Position numbers and translations under genes: made by a program | Assembly: GCA_023091735.1 (NCBI GenBank) | Contig: JALKBU010000882.1 | Span: 1 to 21,798, forward strand | DNA from: Trichomonas tenax | Lineage: Eukaryota; Parabasalia; Trichomonadida; Trichomonadidae | Reading direction: 5' to 3' | DNA: 21,798 bases | Shown: piece by piece, positions 7,390 to 16,420 of the stretch | Layout of the letters: each line of letters opens with the position of its first letter | Numbering within the stretch: the first letter of the stretch is position 1 | The notes under the pieces: generated by a model | The model's input: only the letters and a program-made list of their open reading frames with translations | The model's database searches: none | Told to the model about the DNA's origin: nothing

Positions 7390-9570
7390 TTAGTGTCTAA
7401 TGTTGAGTGCACCGCTGTGGAATTTCTGCATCAGCTTTGACTCTTCTGCATCAAACATTACTTCCATCACACGCTTATTTTCGAGCATGTAACTCCTGAA
7501 AAAGTTGTGGAAGCCAATAACTGCTGTGTTGAGGCTCTTTGCAACTGCATAGCTAACAACATTAACAGGGAGATTCTTCAGAAGAGTGGTTGCACCAAGA
7601 ATAAGTTCGATGATTTCTGTAATCTGCATATTCAAAGAGATCTGTGTATACAACTTAATTGCTCTTTCAACAAGAGCTCTATGGGTATCACTCAACTCAA
7701 TGTTACTGTTGTCCACGATATATTTTGTCATAGAAGCATCAACATTCTTAACTGCTTTCTCTTGGAATCCAAGAATCTTATCAACAGAGTTGAAATATGA
7801 ACCAAAGAGTGTCATTGAAATAACCTTGTTAACATTTTGTGAGAGTTTCATTGGAGTAATATGCTTATCTATTGCAGCAAAGATACGTGGAATGATTGCG
7901 CGTGCTTCGAATACATCTTTGACTGCAAAGTTAAAGCTCTCGTAGTACATATTCTGAATAATTGGAAGGAAACGACGCAAAACTAAACTTTTTGATAATC
8001 TAATGTTCTGTTCATCAGTCTTCTTCTTTTCAGTACTCAGGAAATAGATAGAGCTGAAGCAGTTGTCGCTGAGCTCTTTAAGATTAGATACATTTGACTG
8101 TACTGATGAATATGCATCATCGAGATTTTCTTTCGTGAAGAACTTTCCTGTTGACTGAATTCTAAATCGCTGTGACAAGTTGAGGAACTTGCCGCAATAC
8201 ATCAATGCAACATCAGTTAACTCAGACGCGCTATTGTATTTCAGTTGCTTCTTATCAATTATCGTAAGTCCGTCGATGATATCATCGAAGTTTTTCGTTG
8301 GTTTGTATGAAAATATTTCTGCTTTGTCACCACCCCAAACTTTGAGGAGAAGAACCTGATTCTGCTCCTCCGGCTGTGTGACATCAGCGAGTGTTGCAAA
8401 ATGCTCGGCAATTTGTTTAATATCTGTATCATTAACGTGATGCATAAACAAATTCGTCATCGAGTGAATTATGTGCAAATCGCGTGGAGATACAACGAAA
8501 TAGCGATCGCAGAGCTTCACTGATGTTGATAAATGATCCTCTCCTTTGTAAGAATTACTTTGCTTGATGGCAGCAAAGAAAATATCAATGCTCACTTCTT
8601 TAAGAAGTGATGTATCAGTAATATCAGGATAGAGCTTAGCAGGGAATAAATTCTGTGGATATGAACATCTAATTATGGAGCAGACGTCTTTCATGAGAAG
8701 ATAGTCCTCACAAAGATTTGGATTCTCGAGATAATTGCAAATTGTTGATTCGAAAAGTAAAATATTTGAGATTGGATCTCCTGTCAGCTGACATAAGAAT
8801 GAAATTGCAGCATCTGGAAGGAGATTGACGCATTTAACCATTCTTCGCATTAATGTAATAGCAAAATTCAAACACTTTGCAATATAGCTTGAGCGCAACA
8901 ATCGGCCGTTAACTACACAGTATTCGAACTGATTCGATGCAATATTCTCTCTAAACTCGCTTATGACTGGTTTTAGCAAAACTCCAAAGAAATGGCCCGG
9001 ATTTGACGATAAGAAGTAGCTAAAGCACATGTCCGAGAGGAATTTGAACTGCATAGAGTACTGCGAACCGTGTATCGATGTGTGAAGAAGAAACATATTT
9101 TTAATAAGTGTGATCGCGAGCTGTTGTTCTGTTGTACAGACGAATGATTGATACATCGCTGGAAATGTGACATATATGAAAAATTGTTTGTCTTCTTTCG
9201 GAATGACATCAAAAACAAGGAAAAGATAAACAACTTGTGCCAAAACTTCAGGATGTATAAGTAACATATAAATGAGATACGCGAATCTGTCCTTGTGAAC
9301 GGATTTCTGAAACAATTTTAATGTTTTAGCAACTGAAATTGGCGTAATGTCCTTCAAAAGGAACTTCATATCGTCTATTGTCTGATCTTGATTCACTGCT
9401 GACGAATAATTCAGTCTGTTAAGAAGATATTGTGAAATAATATAATTATTATAGTGATCTTTCAAGTCTGTTTGTGATTTAAGGTTTATGGCATTGATGG
9501 AAATAATCTTTCCACGCTCTATACTGTATTTCTCTTGGAATTCTTCAAACGCTTGATGAAATTCACTCAT
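7390..9570 (-). CDS. RasGAP-domain-like protein, 726 aa
   Basis: A complete 726-residue, mostly helical cytosolic protein with no signal peptide or membrane anchor. Residues about 95-310 resemble a Ras GTPase-activating domain: LLIHPEVLAQVVYLFL (103-118), a FFGVLLKPVI segment (194-203), and LLFESTICNYLENP (271-284) in the place of the family's LRFxxPAIxxP signature, followed by helices with an IIRC segment. The best analogue is the RasGAP domain at the N-terminus of GAPVD1-type endocytic regulators. The PA of the signature is not kept and I cannot point to a sure arginine finger, so catalytic activity is open. Residues 310-726 are helical and unassigned. Start is the first ATG; a TTCAGAAA leader precedes it. 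It may act on a small GTPase in membrane traffic. Confidence 0.6.
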   Translation of the reverse strand: MSEFHQAFEEFQEKYSIERGKIISINAINLKSQTDLKDHYNNYIISQYLLNRLNYSSAVNQDQTIDDMKFLLKDITPISVAKTLKLFQKSVHKDRFAYLIYMLLIHPEVLAQVVYLFLVFDVIPKEDKQFFIYVTFPAMYQSFVCTTEQQLAITLIKNMFLLHTSIHGSQYSMQFKFLSDMCFSYFLSSNPGHFFGVLLKPVISEFRENIASNQFEYCVVNGRLLRSSYIAKCLNFAITLMRRMVKCVNLLPDAAISFLCQLTGDPISNILLFESTICNYLENPNLCEDYLLMKDVCSIIRCSYPQNLFPAKLYPDITDTSLLKEVSIDIFFAAIKQSNSYKGEDHLSTSVKLCDRYFVVSPRDLHIIHSMTNLFMHHVNDTDIKQIAEHFATLADVTQPEEQNQVLLLKVWGGDKAEIFSYKPTKNFDDIIDGLTIIDKKQLKYNSASELTDVALMYCGKFLNLSQRFRIQSTGKFFTKENLDDAYSSVQSNVSNLKELSDNCFSSIYFLSTEKKKTDEQNIRLSKSLVLRRFLPIIQNMYYESFNFAVKDVFEARAIIPRIFAAIDKHITPMKLSQNVNKVISMTLFGSYFNSVDKILGFQEKAVKNVDASMTKYIVDNSNIELSDTHRALVERAIKLYTQISLNMQITEIIELILGATTLLKNLPVNVVSYAVAKSLNTAVIGFHNFFRSYMLENKRVMEVMFDAEESKLMQKFHSGALNIRH

Positions 9571-9740
9571 TTTCTGAAGAATGTTAATTTTATTTTTATT
9601 ATTTTTTTATAGTAACTTCGAAATTTATAAATCTCTTTTAAGAGATTATTGTAGGGAAAGACGTTTTATATCTTATTTGTATCAAGAAAAGCTAAAACGT
9701 CAACTCAATGCACAATATATATTCGAATTGAAGATCAAAT

Positions 9741-10240
9741 TCAAAAATCATTAACCACATGATACACCATATGGCATGCCATCAGATTTATTTTAGCTTT
9801 GATTTGGTTATGAAATTTAATAAAATATATTTTGATCATTTCATTTTCAAGCTTATTCTGCACGGCATAAGCGATAGATATTCGAATTGCTTCATTTGGA
9901 ATCAAGTTATACACTATTATTCGTTCATAATTTCTGTCAATTTTCATGTATTTCTTCCTAAACTCGTTTTCTCTTAGTATTGTATCTGCTGGAAAAAGTT
10001 TAGCACTTTTTATTATTGATGGTTTAAATTGTGTTGGATATTTTCCAAAAATTATAAAATATCAAGAGAACATGAATTCGCTCACGTGAGAATGATTCAA
10101 TACAATGATGGAAGAATACACCTGAAGTAGAGAGTAATTTGCTTCATTTTATTATTTTCCAAAAAAAGTGCGAATTTTGGGCTCATTGTCAATAGGATCA
10201 GTTCCAAAGAGTATTTTTATGTTTTATCATCCCAAAGGCA
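9741..10240 (-). pseudogene. Coding relic, unrecognised
   Basis: On the minus strand a single frame ending at 9741 reads convincingly as protein from about 10055 down to 9741 (segments such as KYPTQFKPSIIKSAKLFPAD and YERIIVYNLIPNEAIRISIA). It is preceded in the same frame by NIKILFGTDPIDNEPKIRTF near 10220-10160, interrupted by four or more stops. Only the last 68 codons have an ATG. It looks like the 3' part of a degenerate gene or mobile-element ORF. I do not recognise the family. Confidence 0.4.
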
Positions 10241-10565
10241 TAAATATGATACGTGACAAAAATATTCGAAAGATTTTAATGACAAATCAAAAATCAGCCT
10301 GTAAACGCCGATCATCAGAATCCAGACATTGTGTTTATCGACTCTATAGTCCAATTTTCACAAAAATTGTCATGGACCAATTTTCCACACAAATGTTGAG
10401 AAACATTTTTACGAGTTGGTCTGTTCTCACGTGATATGTGTCCTACACACTATTATAGGCCTATGTTCGAGTTCTCCAAGCGAACTCTTACCATTCTCTT
10501 CGTGAAGTCATCAAATTAAAAGCTTAACTGCCAATTGAGTGATGACGAGATGAGGTGTCAAAAAA

Positions 10566-10570
10566 TCACT
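10566..10570 (+). promoter_or_regulatory. Candidate initiator (Inr) TCACT of the cysteine protease gene
   Basis: TCACT fits the trichomonad initiator pattern. Its A lies 11 bases before the ATG at 10579. This argues that the ATG at 10579, not the upstream in-frame GTG at 10555, is the start. Confidence 0.55.
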
Positions 10571-10578
10571 CTCAAGCA

Positions 10579-11497
10579 ATGTTTGTTCAACAGTACGAAC
10601 AAAAGCCCTTCTTGAGCTGGATGCGCGAGACAGGCAACATGTTCACAGGCGAGGAATACCAGACACGCCTCGGTATCTGGCTCTCTAACAAGCGCCTTGT
10701 CCAGGAGCACAATTCTGCCAACCTCGGCTTCACAGTTGCTCTCAACAAGCTCGCTCACCTCACACCTGCTGAGTACAAGTCTCTCCTTGGTTTCCGAATG
10801 AACAAGGCTGAGCGCAAGGCTGTCAAGTCCAACTCCGTCGCTGCTGATTCCAGTTGACTGGCGTGAGAAGGGCGTTGTCAACGGCATCAAGGACCAGGGC
10901 CAGTGCGGTTCCAGCTGGGCCTTCTCCACAATCCAGGCTCAGGAGTCTCAGTACGCCATCGTCAACAAGAAGCTCGAGTCCCTCTCTGAGCAGAACCTCG
11001 TCGACTGCGTTACATCCTGCTACGGCTGCAATGGCGGTCTCATGGATGCTGCTTTTAACTACGTTGTTGCTCAACAGGGCGGCAAGTTCAACACAGAAGC
11101 TGACTGCCCATACACAGCTGTTGATGGCACATGCAAGTTATCTTCTGTTAAGGCTACATCAAAGGTTACAGGCTACGTCAATGTTGCCGAAGGTGATGAG
11201 GCTGAGCTCGCTACAAAGGTCTCAACACTCGGCCCAGCTGCTATCGCTATCGATGCTTCCCAGTGGTCCTTCCAGCTCTACTCCTCTGGCATCTATGATG
11301 AACCATCCTGCTCCTCCACAAGCCTCGATCACGGTGTTGGCGCTGTCGGCTACGGCACCGAAGGCACAAAGAACTACTGGATCGTCCTTAACTCTTGGGG
11401 CACATCTTGGGGTGAGAAGGGCTACATCCGCATGATCAAGGACAAGGACAACCAGTGCGGTGAAGCTACAATGGCTCTCGTTCCAAAGGTTAACTAA
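10579..11497 (+). pseudogene. Cathepsin L-like cysteine protease, frameshifted, catalytic Cys replaced by Ser
   Basis: A papain-family (clan CA, C1A) protease. The propeptide part (10579-10851) begins MFVQQYEQKPFLSWMRETG and carries an I29-type inhibitor domain (ANLGFTVALNKLAHLTPAEY). The hydrophobic signal peptide normally ahead of the FLSWMR motif is not visible. Near 10852 one extra base shifts the frame, so the propeptide frame stops at TGA 10855. The mature domain continues in the next frame from VDWREKG (10853) to TAA at 11495. The mature part keeps the oxyanion Gln (GQCG), GCNGG, the catalytic His (SLDHGV) and Asn (NSWGTSWGEKGY). The catalytic Cys of the QCGSCWAFS motif is Ser (codon AGC, 10913-10915). 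Codon use is still strongly biased like an expressed gene, so decay looks recent. Alternatives are a sequencing error for the shift or a regulatory pseudo-protease. Confidence 0.88.
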
Positions 11498-11582
11498 ACA
11501 ATATTTTCTTTTGAATTAAAAACAATAAATTATGATTTAGAAATGATGCGAGTATTATTTTTTTCATATTTTTTTTAAAATT

Positions 11583-11608
11583 CATTAAGGCCCGACTTGC
11601 ATGTAAAA
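11583..11608 (+). repeat. Inverted-repeat motif, left copy (ATTAAGGCCCGACTTGCAT)
   Basis: This block matches, as reverse complement, 14067-14087 (one mismatch over about 19 bases) and 13677-13697 (17 identical bases, GACTTGCATGTAAAAGT, reading from this copy). It lies just after the protease gene, so the three copies bracket most of the gene-poor region to 14090. They may be ends of a decayed mobile element. Confidence 0.5.
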
Positions 11609-11747
11609 GTGATAATTCACCTTAAATTTTTTTGATGATTTTTCCTTCTACAATAAGTGGGAAAAAACATCAAAATTTGTTAAAAAAAAACCTTTGCTTA
11701 AAATGATTACTATCAAATTTGGAGTCTAACTGTAAAGGAAAGAGGCT

Positions 11748-11996
11748 TTAGTTCCTTAAATTTAAAAAAAAAATTGGAACATTAAGAACATCTGCCATAA
11801 TCTCTGAAATGTTGGGCATTGGTAGATTTATATTATGAATTAATTGTTGTGCTTGAGACATCTTTGGAATTTGTGAAATTATTTCTTCTGAACATTTAAA
11901 CTTTTGTGCAACGGACGACAGTGATTCGCCTTGGGATAGAGCTGATGCGATTGCGTTTTTCATTCCAGGTGTTATATCTGCAAGTTTCGTAATCAT
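11748..11996 (-). CDS. Small HTH-like protein, 82 aa
   Basis: 82 residues starting MITKLADITPGMKNAIASAL. The segment GESLSSVAQKFKCSEEIISQ (about 23-42) has the spacing of a simple helix-turn-helix (helix, turn, recognition helix), as in homeodomain-like or transposase HTH modules. The tail is rich in Pro/Ile and unassigned. Start is the first ATG; a TTCAACA leader precedes it. It may be a small DNA-binding protein or a leftover of a mobile element, given the inverted repeat motif nearby at 11583. The function is an inference from a weak pattern. Confidence 0.45.
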   Translation of the reverse strand: MITKLADITPGMKNAIASALSQGESLSSVAQKFKCSEEIISQIPKMSQAQQLIHNINLPMPNISEIMADVLNVPIFFLNLRN

Positions 11997-13676
11997 TGTT
12001 GAAGGTTAAAAAAAACGAAATTCTGACACATGATTATTTTCCTTATTTTAACAATGAAACCAGAAATAATATATTAAACCACATAAAATATATGAATTTC
12101 GATTTCTGGTTTATCGGCCAAATAAAACTTCATGGAGAGAGACACTTCTTTGCATACTCCTCTTTGAAGCTCAATGTTTCTATACATCAGTACTGTATCC
12201 ATATGATAGAATACGCTATAACTCTAAAACATTTGTGGCGATTTAGAAATTTCGAAATTAAAATCAATCCCATCAGAACATAGCGCCACATCAAATTGAG
12301 AGGTACTCCAGCAATGTACTATGATTGCCGCCTTCAAAATGGGATCAAAGGCCGCAATTTTCAGAAAATCAAAATTTCGAAGAAACTTGAAGATGCTGCT
12401 TTATCCCTCAGATTGTAGCATCACTGCATATTACAATTATCCTAAACTTTGTTGACTGCAATTTTAAATTTTCGAGATATGAACTGGAACTCCAAAATAA
12501 TTTTTACAACACTTGCTTTTGATAGCACACATATCCTCCATAATTCTGTCATTCATACTTTTTGATTATATATGTATTTGGAGAGTAAATAAAATTCACA
12601 TATATTTTTTCCTCAATAGAAACATCATTTATACACTACCATTAATCTACCTTTCGTCTATATATTATACATGCATACGTGCTTTAGGCAAATATCTTAA
12701 GAATAAAATTTAAACTTTTTCTTCGCCCAAAATTTGTTTTGATACAAAATTTTGTGTTACTCAGTGAAAACAAAGTAGGCTAAACATTATTTCAGAAATC
12801 AAAATTTTCATCTATAGAAAAACATTGGTTAATATCTGCTTTGTATATTGGGGTTATCTTAGACAGATAGTGCTCATTTGATTTGTATGCATTATACTAC
12901 TTAAACTTGCATATTGCAAAATTCATTAAATAAGATTTGATAGAAAACTGACTTTTTCTTAATGTCAAACAAATGGCATAGCCAATTTAAGTGAAATTAT
13001 TTATAAATGCGAATATTTAAACTATGTTAGTTTTATTACGAGATTCTCATTTTGATGCATAAATAACCGAGACTAAATCACTCAATAAATACATTATTTT
13101 CGGATTTTGGTTAGTAGTACTGCTCTTTTGAAAATGATAAAACGCTCCGTTCAGTGTTTAAATACAGCGAAAACTGTCCGCTAAAATAAGGTTATCAATA
13201 ATGGGGACTGTATTGCTTCATATCTCGGGATACTGTTTAGACTTACGATCCATGCATACATTGTTCCTATATGCATATAGATGCTATGCCCAAAGTTTCA
13301 ACCCAAAATGTTTTGAAAATAAAGAGTTCCGCACCTTGTGTGCACCCACTGAAATAAGCATATCAAGCAAAAATTCCGACTGCTGCATGCTCATTTTGTA
13401 TATCCACATCGGATTATCTTATGAAAAACCAGCTGAACATTGAATAAATTGTTGATTTTCTATTTTTATTAACAAAACAATGTTGAAAGTTAGCAAGCTT
13501 ACAGTTGGTATCTAAATTGCATAATACATTCGTAAGAGCTCATGTAGAAACATTTTAGTTTTTGAAAAATTTTATTTCTCATAAATAAATGATTTTTGTT
13601 GATAAAATAGATAAAACACTTTAACCAAATGTGTTTTGTGTGCTTATTTTGGTATAAATGTCCTTTACAGACATGT

Positions 13677-13697
13677 TACTTTTACATGCAAGTCTGG
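13677..13697 (-). repeat. Inverted-repeat motif, second copy
   Basis: ACTTTTACATGCAAGTCTGGC is the reverse complement of the copy at 11583-11608 with one mismatch over its 21 bases. Confidence 0.45.
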
Positions 13698-14066
13698 CTT
13701 TTTCAGCATATTTCAGCCTTCTGTTTCTCAGGTAAATAATAGGAATTAGAAGATATCTTTTATGTATAACCCGATCCAAAAAAAATCTAGTTGTGAGCTA
13801 ACAAAGAAAATCATGAAAATATCGATCAGGTAGGGCTGTGTGAAATAAGGTTAAAATAATTCATCAGAACTCGAATTTTGCGAATTTTTTTGAGTTGAAA
13901 AAAATTATGAAATTTTCAAAATCTACTACCGCAGACATCTAGCATATACATAGAAATGGCATGGTATATAAAAATTTTTTATTCAAATTCACACCAGGTT
14001 TCTCTAAGCTTCCCGCAAAAGGAAAATTTCATCCCATAATGTTATATTTTTGAATAGTTTACATCA

Positions 14067-14087
14067 GATGCAAGTCGGACCTTAATT
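14067..14087 (-). repeat. Inverted-repeat motif, third copy
   Basis: ATGCAAGTCGGACCTTAAT is the reverse complement of ATTAAGGCCCGACTTGCAT at 11583 with one mismatch. Together with that copy it could mark the two ends of a 2.5-kb decayed element. Confidence 0.45.
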
Positions 14088-14286
14088 TGCTAAAGGATTA
14101 GAAGAATGTGTTTTTATCCTTTTAGATTTACCTTTAATCGATACTTCAATCACTACACGCAATCACATCTATATAGCCAACTAATTGGGAGCTGTGATTA
14201 ATTTTTAAAAATGAATTTTTGTTCATTTTTATATTGCAAAATTTGGTAAATCAGAATAAATAACAAATCTTTATATAATATATGAA

Positions 14287-15852
14287 TCAAAACAATTTGA
14301 AGATACTTCGATATTTGCTAGTTTCAGTCTTGATTGAAGAATCATCGAAACCGAGAATTTTCATAATAATTGGAGTGATGTTCTTTCGCGTATCACCCGA
14401 AGACATGAAATATTGTCTCATTAATTGCTCTGGATATGATGATACTTCATCACCACTGAACTGGCAACCAACATCACTGCGGAGAGAATCTCCAAACAAA
14501 ATAGATTTCGCATTTGGTGCATCAGCATTTTCTTGAAATACACCGTTATCATATAGAACAAATGTCGTTCTTGGACCAACAAACTTCACGAAAGGAATTC
14601 CAGGAACTTTCGCTTTGTGAAGCTGTATCTCTAGATTATGAACACGCGCTTCTGATTGGTTCGCTCGCTCTTCAAGCTCAGCATACAACATGTTTGATTT
14701 CTCGAGCATTTTGTTCATTTTCTTCACTTTGTTTTCTGTTTCTTCGGATGCTTTACCGCTATCTAAGCGTTTCTGTAGTTCTCTGATTTGCTCCTGCAGC
14801 TGCATCTCACGCTTCGCGTGGTCCTTTTGGTTCTCATTCACGTATTCAATTCTCTTTAGAAGATCATTCTTTTCGAGTTCTGCGTCTTCAAGTTTTTGTT
14901 TCATTTTTTGAATTATTTCGTCCTTTTCTTTATCATTGCGCATTGACTTCTTTAGACCATCTTTGAGTTGTTCCGCTTGCCTGCTGCTTTCTTCTGACCT
15001 AACACGTAGAGAAATTATTTCTTCTTTCAGATGTTCGTATTGTGCAATTGCTGAGTCTCTTGCTTCAATTGCTGCTTTGAGTTCCTGCTGCGTAGCACTA
15101 AGGAGCGGTATTTGGGACTCTATATCGCTTGATTTTTGTCGATATTGTTGATATTCTTGTTGTAACGATGTCAAAGAGTTTTGTGTTGTTTTGTATAAAT
15201 CATTCAACTCACTGAGCTCAGAATTTGCTTTATCGAGAGATTGTTGAAGAAAATTGCATTTTTCGAAATATGAATTTTTCGCAACTTCAGAAACTTCAAG
15301 TTTTGACTGTAAAACGTCGCTAAATTGTCTTGCTGAGGACTCACTTTGACTCAAATTGCTGATTTTCTGTCTCATTGAGTCAATTTCGATCATTAATGCC
15401 TTCATTTGTGGAGAATCTGAATCTCCTGCGTTTCCATTATACGGAACAATGTTTGTTATATCCAATTTCGTACTTATTACGTAATTCTTTTTCTGTCCGA
15501 TAATAGAAGTGATTGTTTTACCAATATTCTCTATAACTAATGCGGCGTTATTCGCCAGTTGTTTTTCTTCTTCCAGTACATTGATTTTGTCGACCAATCT
15601 GTTATTTTCTTCGATTAATTCTTTATTTTTCTGTTCTAGTTCTTCCACTGACGCGATTCCTTCCTGGATCTGTTTTCTGAGTGTTTTTATGTACTTTATG
15701 TTCTTCATCAACTGCTCCTCCAAACTCTCTCTCGAAAGAGAAGAGAAAGGATTTCCACTCATTGTCACGTTTTTATCGAATTTAGTTCTTTTATTTTTGC
15801 GATTTCTGACTTCTTTATTCAATAATATCAATCCAAACTTTATATTTGACAT
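14287..15852 (-). CDS. Golgin-like coiled-coil protein with GRIP-like C-terminus
   Basis: 521 residues from the first ATG (15852); a second in-frame ATG at 15762 (MSGNPFSSLSRESLEEQL) may be the true start, since the first 30 residues are an AT-driven basic stretch. Residues about 45-425 are an almost unbroken coiled coil rich in Glu, Lys, Gln and Leu. A globular piece (about 426-470, VPGIPFVKFVGPRTTFVLYD) follows. The last 50 residues (SYPEQLMRQYF, ITPIIMKILGFD) resemble a GRIP domain, which in golgins binds Arl1-GTP at the trans-Golgi. If so, this is a vesicle-tethering golgin. The GRIP match is by eye and partial; a generic coiled-coil protein is the alternative. No membrane segment. Confidence 0.75.
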   Translation of the reverse strand: MSNIKFGLILLNKEVRNRKNKRTKFDKNVTMSGNPFSSLSRESLEEQLMKNIKYIKTLRKQIQEGIASVEELEQKNKELIEENNRLVDKINVLEEEKQLANNAALVIENIGKTITSIIGQKKNYVISTKLDITNIVPYNGNAGDSDSPQMKALMIEIDSMRQKISNLSQSESSARQFSDVLQSKLEVSEVAKNSYFEKCNFLQQSLDKANSELSELNDLYKTTQNSLTSLQQEYQQYRQKSSDIESQIPLLSATQQELKAAIEARDSAIAQYEHLKEEIISLRVRSEESSRQAEQLKDGLKKSMRNDKEKDEIIQKMKQKLEDAELEKNDLLKRIEYVNENQKDHAKREMQLQEQIRELQKRLDSGKASEETENKVKKMNKMLEKSNMLYAELEERANQSEARVHNLEIQLHKAKVPGIPFVKFVGPRTTFVLYDNGVFQENADAPNAKSILFGDSLRSDVGCQFSGDEVSSYPEQLMRQYFMSSGDTRKNITPIIMKILGFDDSSIKTETSKYRSIFKLF

Positions 15853-16420
15853 TTACTACTCTATAGCAACATATTTCTTAAGTTGTTCTCACGATATATG
15901 AAGTATGATGTTAATATTTTAATTATCATTTCAGGAAGCCTTTACATTGGAGGTATTGCGCCAATATCCATAGATAAGAGAATCATGCACTGTTAACTTT
16001 GATAACTATATCTTTGTTAAAATCATTTGAAATACCCTATAATTCAAGCTTATAATTGATTGATGCAATTAATAATATATTGTATAAAATAATTTTTATC
16101 AAATAATAAAGTGATCATAGTTATATTTAGTGTATTTAACATGAAAATATTGAAATTTAGATTTGAACTCTAAATTGAACCTGAATGTTTATGTATCTTA
16201 ATTAACTCTCCATGTGTATACTAAATTTTGGTTTTAAATCATCGAATATCATTTGAATTTTTTGAAATGAAAATCAATTCATATAAAATGATTTTTTAAC
16301 ATAAGAGGAATGAGAATGTTATTAGCAAAATATCTCGCTATAATAAATAATTGCTTTTAGATTGAAATAAATTAAAAAATGAAACAAAAATAAATCTTTG
16401 ATACATAATACTGAGAAATT
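15853..16420. other. AT-rich intergenic region
   Basis: 570 bases between two minus-strand genes; it must hold the promoter of the golgin-like gene and the 3' end signals of the BAR-SH3 gene. I see no gene, repeat or clear initiator in it. Confidence 0.6.

Larger units (their letters stand above)
9571..10578. other. Spacer upstream of RasGAP-like gene and cysteine protease
   Basis: This 1-kb AT-rich divergent spacer holds the promoters of both neighbours and a minus-strand coding relic at 9741-10240. A 9-bp inverted repeat GACGTTTTA/TAAAACGTC lies at 9660-9701. TCACGTGAGAA at 10082 recurs inverted at 10423. No intact gene is seen. Confidence 0.5.
11997..14286. other. 2.3-kb gene-poor AT-rich region
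   Basis: No convincing gene is seen on either strand; open frames here are short and of AT-driven composition. It contains two inverted copies of the motif at 11583 (13677-13697 and 14067-14087) and isolated AAGGTTA motifs (13186, 13848). The content is consistent with old mobile-element debris, but no transposase motif could be read. Confidence 0.55.

Noticed and set aside
10082..10433. 11-bp inverted TCACGTGAGAA pair as ends of a small element
   Set aside because: The match is short, contains the self-complementary CACGTG, and does not extend.
10168..10434. Plus-strand open frame of 88 codons
   Set aside because: It begins with GTG and lies opposite the more protein-like minus-strand relic; likely an antisense shadow.
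10845..10860. An intron explaining the shift in the cysteine protease
   Set aside because: No GTAYGT donor or ACTAACACACAG-type acceptor is present and the frames join with one extra base, which fits a single-base insertion.
11996..12283. Plus-strand open frame of 95 codons
   Set aside because: It begins with TTG, overlaps the start of the HTH-like gene on the other strand and has AT-driven composition; no motif.
13201..13443. Plus-strand open frame of 80 codons with an AAGGTTATCA leader
   Set aside because: Composition is atypical (many Cys, Tyr, His), no domain is seen and it sits in repeat-rich DNA; not enough to call a gene.
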